This document shows positions 13,120-15,235 of a stretch of DNA of 15,235 bases, piece by piece. Positions within the stretch are counted from its first letter, which is position 1. Each line of letters opens with the position of its first letter. The translations under genes and the position numbers were made by a program. The DNA is taken from positions 1 through 15,235 of the forward strand of contig CALIDR010000091.1 in assembly GCA_938022295.1 (NCBI GenBank). The letters run 5' to 3'. This DNA is from an uncultured Burkholderiaceae bacterium. GTDB lineage: Bacteria; Pseudomonadota; Gammaproteobacteria; Burkholderiales; Burkholderiaceae_C. The notes under the pieces were generated by a model. It did not search any database. It saw only the letters and a list, made by a program, of their open reading frames with translations, and was not told the DNA's origin.

Positions 13120-14139
13120 GTGGACACCATCGCGCCGGCCTGGCTGTGGGCCTGCTTCGTCGTCTCCGTCATCGTCGCGCTGTTCGTCGACTTCGTCGTG
13201 CTGAAGAAGCAGGGCGCGCACGCCGTCGGCGTGAAGGAGGCGCTGAACTGGTCGCTCGTCTGGGTGGGGCTGAGCTTCGCGTTCAACGGGCTGTTCTGGT
13301 GGGCCGTCGCGCAGGACCACGGCACCGCGGTCGCCAACACGAAGAGCATGGAGTTCCTGACCGGCTACCTGATCGAGAAGAGCCTGGCGGTCGACAACAT
13401 CTTCGTGTTCCTGATGATCTTCACCTACTTCGCGGTGCCGCCGCAGTTCCAGAAGCGGGTGCTGATGATCGGGATCATCGGCGCGATCGTGCTGCGCACG
13501 GTGATGATCCTCGTCGGCGCGTGGATGGTCGCCCACTTCCACTGGATCCTGTACCTCTTCGGCGCGTTCCTCGTGATCACCGGCATCAAGATGTGGTGGG
13601 CCTCGGGCCAGGAGCCGGACCTCGAAAGCAACCCGGCGCTGAAGATCCTCAAGCGGGTGATGCCGGTCAGCCAGCGCTTCGACGGCGAGAGGTTCTTCAC
13701 CTTCGAGAACGGCAAGAAGATCGCCACCCCGCTGCTGCTCGTCGTCGCCCTCGTCGGCGTGTCCGACGTCATCTTCGCCGTCGACTCGATCCCGGCGATC
13801 TTCGCGATCACGACCGACCCGTTCATCGTGCTGACCTCCAACATCTTCGCGATCCTCGGGCTGCGCGCCATGTACTTCCTGCTCGCCGCGGTGGCGGCCA
13901 AGTTCCACCTGCTGAGCTACGGGCTGGCCGTGATCCTCGTCTTCATCGGCACCAAGATGCTGCTGATCGACGTCGTCAAGATCCCGGTGCTGGTGTCACT
14001 CGGCGTCGTCGTCGCCGTGCTCGCGGTGACGATGGTGTGGAGCGTGAAGACGGCGCCGCGCATCACGCCGCGCCCGCTCGACGAGGCCGCCGAGGGCGAC
14101 GCGGTCAGTGCAGATCGCGACGCTGCACAGCGGGCATGA
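13120..14139 (+). CDS. TerC/Alx-family integral membrane protein
   Basis: I choose GTG 13120: GGAG (13111-13114) is five bases upstream, whereas the in-frame GTG at 13114 would overlap that site. The 339-aa product has about nine membrane helices with the TerC acidic signatures: FVDFVVLKK (22-30), EKSLAVDNIFVFLM (86-99), SDVIFAVDSIPAIFAIT (215-231). Asp24, Glu86, Asp92, Asp216 and Asp222 line the helices and probably handle metal ions. The family includes E. coli Alx, tied to Mn homeostasis and alkaline induction, and tellurite-resistance TerC. The yybP-ykoY leader points to manganese here. The soluble C-terminal tail (about 310-339) is charged, and its last 35 bases overlap the end of the convergent gene on the other strand. 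Confidence 0.93.
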   Translation: MDTIAPAWLWACFVVSVIVALFVDFVVLKKQGAHAVGVKEALNWSLVWVGLSFAFNGLFWWAVAQDHGTAVANTKSMEFLTGYLIEKSLAVDNIFVFLMIFTYFAVPPQFQKRVLMIGIIGAIVLRTVMILVGAWMVAHFHWILYLFGAFLVITGIKMWWASGQEPDLESNPALKILKRVMPVSQRFDGERFFTFENGKKIATPLLLVVALVGVSDVIFAVDSIPAIFAITTDPFIVLTSNIFAILGLRAMYFLLAAVAAKFHLLSYGLAVILVFIGTKMLLIDVVKIPVLVSLGVVVAVLAVTMVWSVKTAPRITPRPLDEAAEGDAVSADRDAAQRA

Positions 14140-14308
14140 AGAACTCGCGGCCGACGACGGTGCGCGCGTAGAGGTAGTTCAGCCGCGCGCGCTCGCTCAG
14201 CGCGTCGAGCTCGACGTGGCCGTGCTCGTCGCACGGGAAGGCGAAACCGCAGCCGTCGTCGAAGAGCGACCGGAAGCGCAGTTCGTAGGCGGGGGATGTC
14301 GTGTCCAT
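14105..14308 (-). CDS. Small conserved-looking protein of unknown function
   Basis: The 67-aa protein begins at ATG 14308 behind GAGGAG eight bases upstream. The frame stays open further upstream but without a ribosome site. The sequence MDTTSPAYELRFRSLFDDG, FAFPCDEHGHVELDALSERA, NYLYARTVVGREFFMPAV has a well-balanced, globular composition unlike the Arg/Ala-rich shadow frames around it. I recall similar short proteins in Burkholderia and Ralstonia relatives without a function. It has no signal peptide or membrane helix and two cysteine-region residues only. Its last 35 bp overlap the 3' end of the convergent terC-like gene. It may be transcribed from the 171-bp gap after purT. Confidence 0.75.
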   Translation of the reverse strand: MDTTSPAYELRFRSLFDDGCGFAFPCDEHGHVELDALSERARLNYLYARTVVGREFFMPAVQRRDLH

Positions 14309-14424
14309 GGCCGTCTCCTCGCGCGGCGCGCTGCCTTCGGTCCCCTCTCGCTCCGGGGCCGGCCGGCGGCGCCGCATGACGGTCAATCTAGGCGCCGCAC
14401 GTGTCGCGCGCATCACCTCTGTTG

Positions 14425-14463
14425 GGGGTCCGGGCGACGGCGTGCATGGACCCCGTATCGGGG
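14425..14463. terminator. Two overlapping hairpins downstream of purT; candidate terminator
   Basis: GGGGTCC (14425-14431) pairs with GGACCCC (14448-14454) around a 16-nt loop, and CCCCG-TAT-CGGGG (14451-14463) forms a second stem. They share 14451-14454, so only one can form at a time. The pair starts 17 bp after the purT stop. No U-tract follows on the minus strand. Termination of purT is the simplest role. Confidence 0.35.
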
Positions 14464-14479
14464 GGCGTCGCCGCGCCGG

Positions 14480-15235
14480 TCAGCCCGCCGCGCGCGGCCG
14501 CACGCAGGCCGCGGCGGTCTTGGCGACGCGGCGCGCCGTCTCGACGTCGCCGGCGTGCGCGAGCGCCACGCCCATGCGCCGCTTGACGAAGCTCTCGGGC
14601 TTGCCGAACAGGCGCAGGTCGACGCCGGGCAGCGCCAGCGCCTGCTCGACGCCGTCGAACACGATGCCGCGGGCGTCGACGCCGCCGTAGATCACGGCGC
14701 TCGCGCCCGCGCTCCTCAGCGTGGTGTCGACCGGCAGGCCCAGGATCGCGCGCGCGTGCAGCTCGAACTCGCTCTGCCACTGGGTGGCCATCGTGACCAT
14801 CCCGGTGTCGTGCGGGCGCGGGCTGACTTCGCTGAACCACACCTGCTCGCCCTTGACGAACAGCTCGACGCCGAACAGCCCCAGCCCGCCGAGGTTGTCG
14901 GTGACGGCGTGCGCGATCTCGCGCGCGCGCTCGAGCGCCTGCGGGAGCATCGGCTGCGGCTGCCAGCTCTCGACGTAGTCGCCGGCGACCTGCACGTGGC
15001 CGATCGGCTCGCAGAAGTGGGTGTGGACGTGGCCGCGCGCGTCGCTGGCGCGCACCGTCAGCTGCGTGATCTCGTAGTCGAAGTCGACGAAACCCTCGAC
15101 GATCACGCGGCCGTGGCTGACGCGGCCGCCGGCCATCGCGTAGTCCCACGCCCGGGCCACGTCGGCCGGGCCGTCGACCTTGCTCTGGCCCTTGCCGGAG
15201 CTGCTCATCACCGGCTTGACGATGCACGGATAACC
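14480..15235 (-). CDS. purT: Formate-dependent phosphoribosylglycinamide formyltransferase PurT, C-terminal 251 residues
   Basis: The gene runs off the right edge; the window holds about the last 251 of roughly 400 residues, ending at TGA 14480. The piece begins GYPCIVKPVMSSSGKGQS, the ATP-grasp nucleotide-binding lysine and glycine-rich loop. It continues with VEGFVDFDYEIT, the FCEPIGHVQVAGDYVESWQP stretch, and GLFGVELFV with VWFSEVSPRPHDTGMVT, which supplies the Mg-ATP acidic residues. These are specific to PurT rather than PurK. The enzyme makes formyl-GAR from GAR, formate and ATP, the folate-free route of the third purine step, in the cytoplasm. Neighbours are unrelated, as expected for a stand-alone purT. 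Confidence 0.96.
   Translation of the reverse strand, partial: GYPCIVKPVMSSSGKGQSKVDGPADVARAWDYAMAGGRVSHGRVIVEGFVDFDYEITQLTVRASDARGHVHTHFCEPIGHVQVAGDYVESWQPQPMLPQALERAREIAHAVTDNLGGLGLFGVELFVKGEQVWFSEVSPRPHDTGMVTMATQWQSEFELHARAILGLPVDTTLRSAGASAVIYGGVDARGIVFDGVEQALALPGVDLRLFGKPESFVKRRMGVALAHAGDVETARRVAKTAAACVRPRAAG

Noticed and set aside
1..15235. Mobile elements, CRISPR arrays, tRNA or rRNA genes
   Set aside because: No transposase, integrase, regularly spaced repeats or tRNA/rRNA-like sequence was seen, and base composition is even throughout.

Overview
The window is uniformly very GC-rich, and its proteins resemble those of Burkholderiales-type Betaproteobacteria (a Rubrivivax/Methylibium-like organism is an inference from protein style, not a search result). 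No IS element, integrase, phage gene, tRNA, rRNA or CRISPR array was seen. It reads as densely packed chromosomal DNA; the longest gene-free stretch is 256 bp (2887-3142).

Left part (1-6242): the C-terminal end of a haloacetate dehalogenase-like hydrolase (2-385), then a membrane-anchored FMN-binding glutamate-synthase-domain protein (521-2215). A convergent YibF-like glutathione S-transferase follows (2269-2886, minus), with a perfect 10-bp inverted repeat in the gap. A minus-strand cluster then runs amidase (6242-4779), MFS transporter (4765-3545) and a small exported cysteine-rich protein (3418-3143).

Middle (6399-10785): a plus-strand run of an EF-G paralogue of the FusA2 type, a cytoplasmic Asp-box/BNR beta-propeller protein, a MoaD/ThiS-type sulfur carrier 11 bp behind it, and a YdcF/ElyC-family membrane protein.

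Right part (10799-15235): a translationally coupled minus-strand pair consists of an ABA4-like (DUF4281) membrane protein and a seven-segment membrane protein of unknown function. It is divergent from a TetR-family regulator. The 140-bp divergent region holds two near-identical 15-bp palindromes exactly 40 bp apart, which look like the TetR operators. Next is a TerC/Alx-family membrane protein preceded by what I read as a yybP-ykoY manganese riboswitch. A convergent 67-aa conserved-looking protein overlaps the terC 3' end by 35 bp. The 3' two-thirds of purT runs off the right edge.

The most interesting parts are the TetR/ABA4-like/7-TM locus with its twin operators, the riboswitch-terC leader, and the BNR-propeller/MoaD pair downstream of the divergent EF-G paralogue. 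None of these is proven to be a new system from sequence alone.
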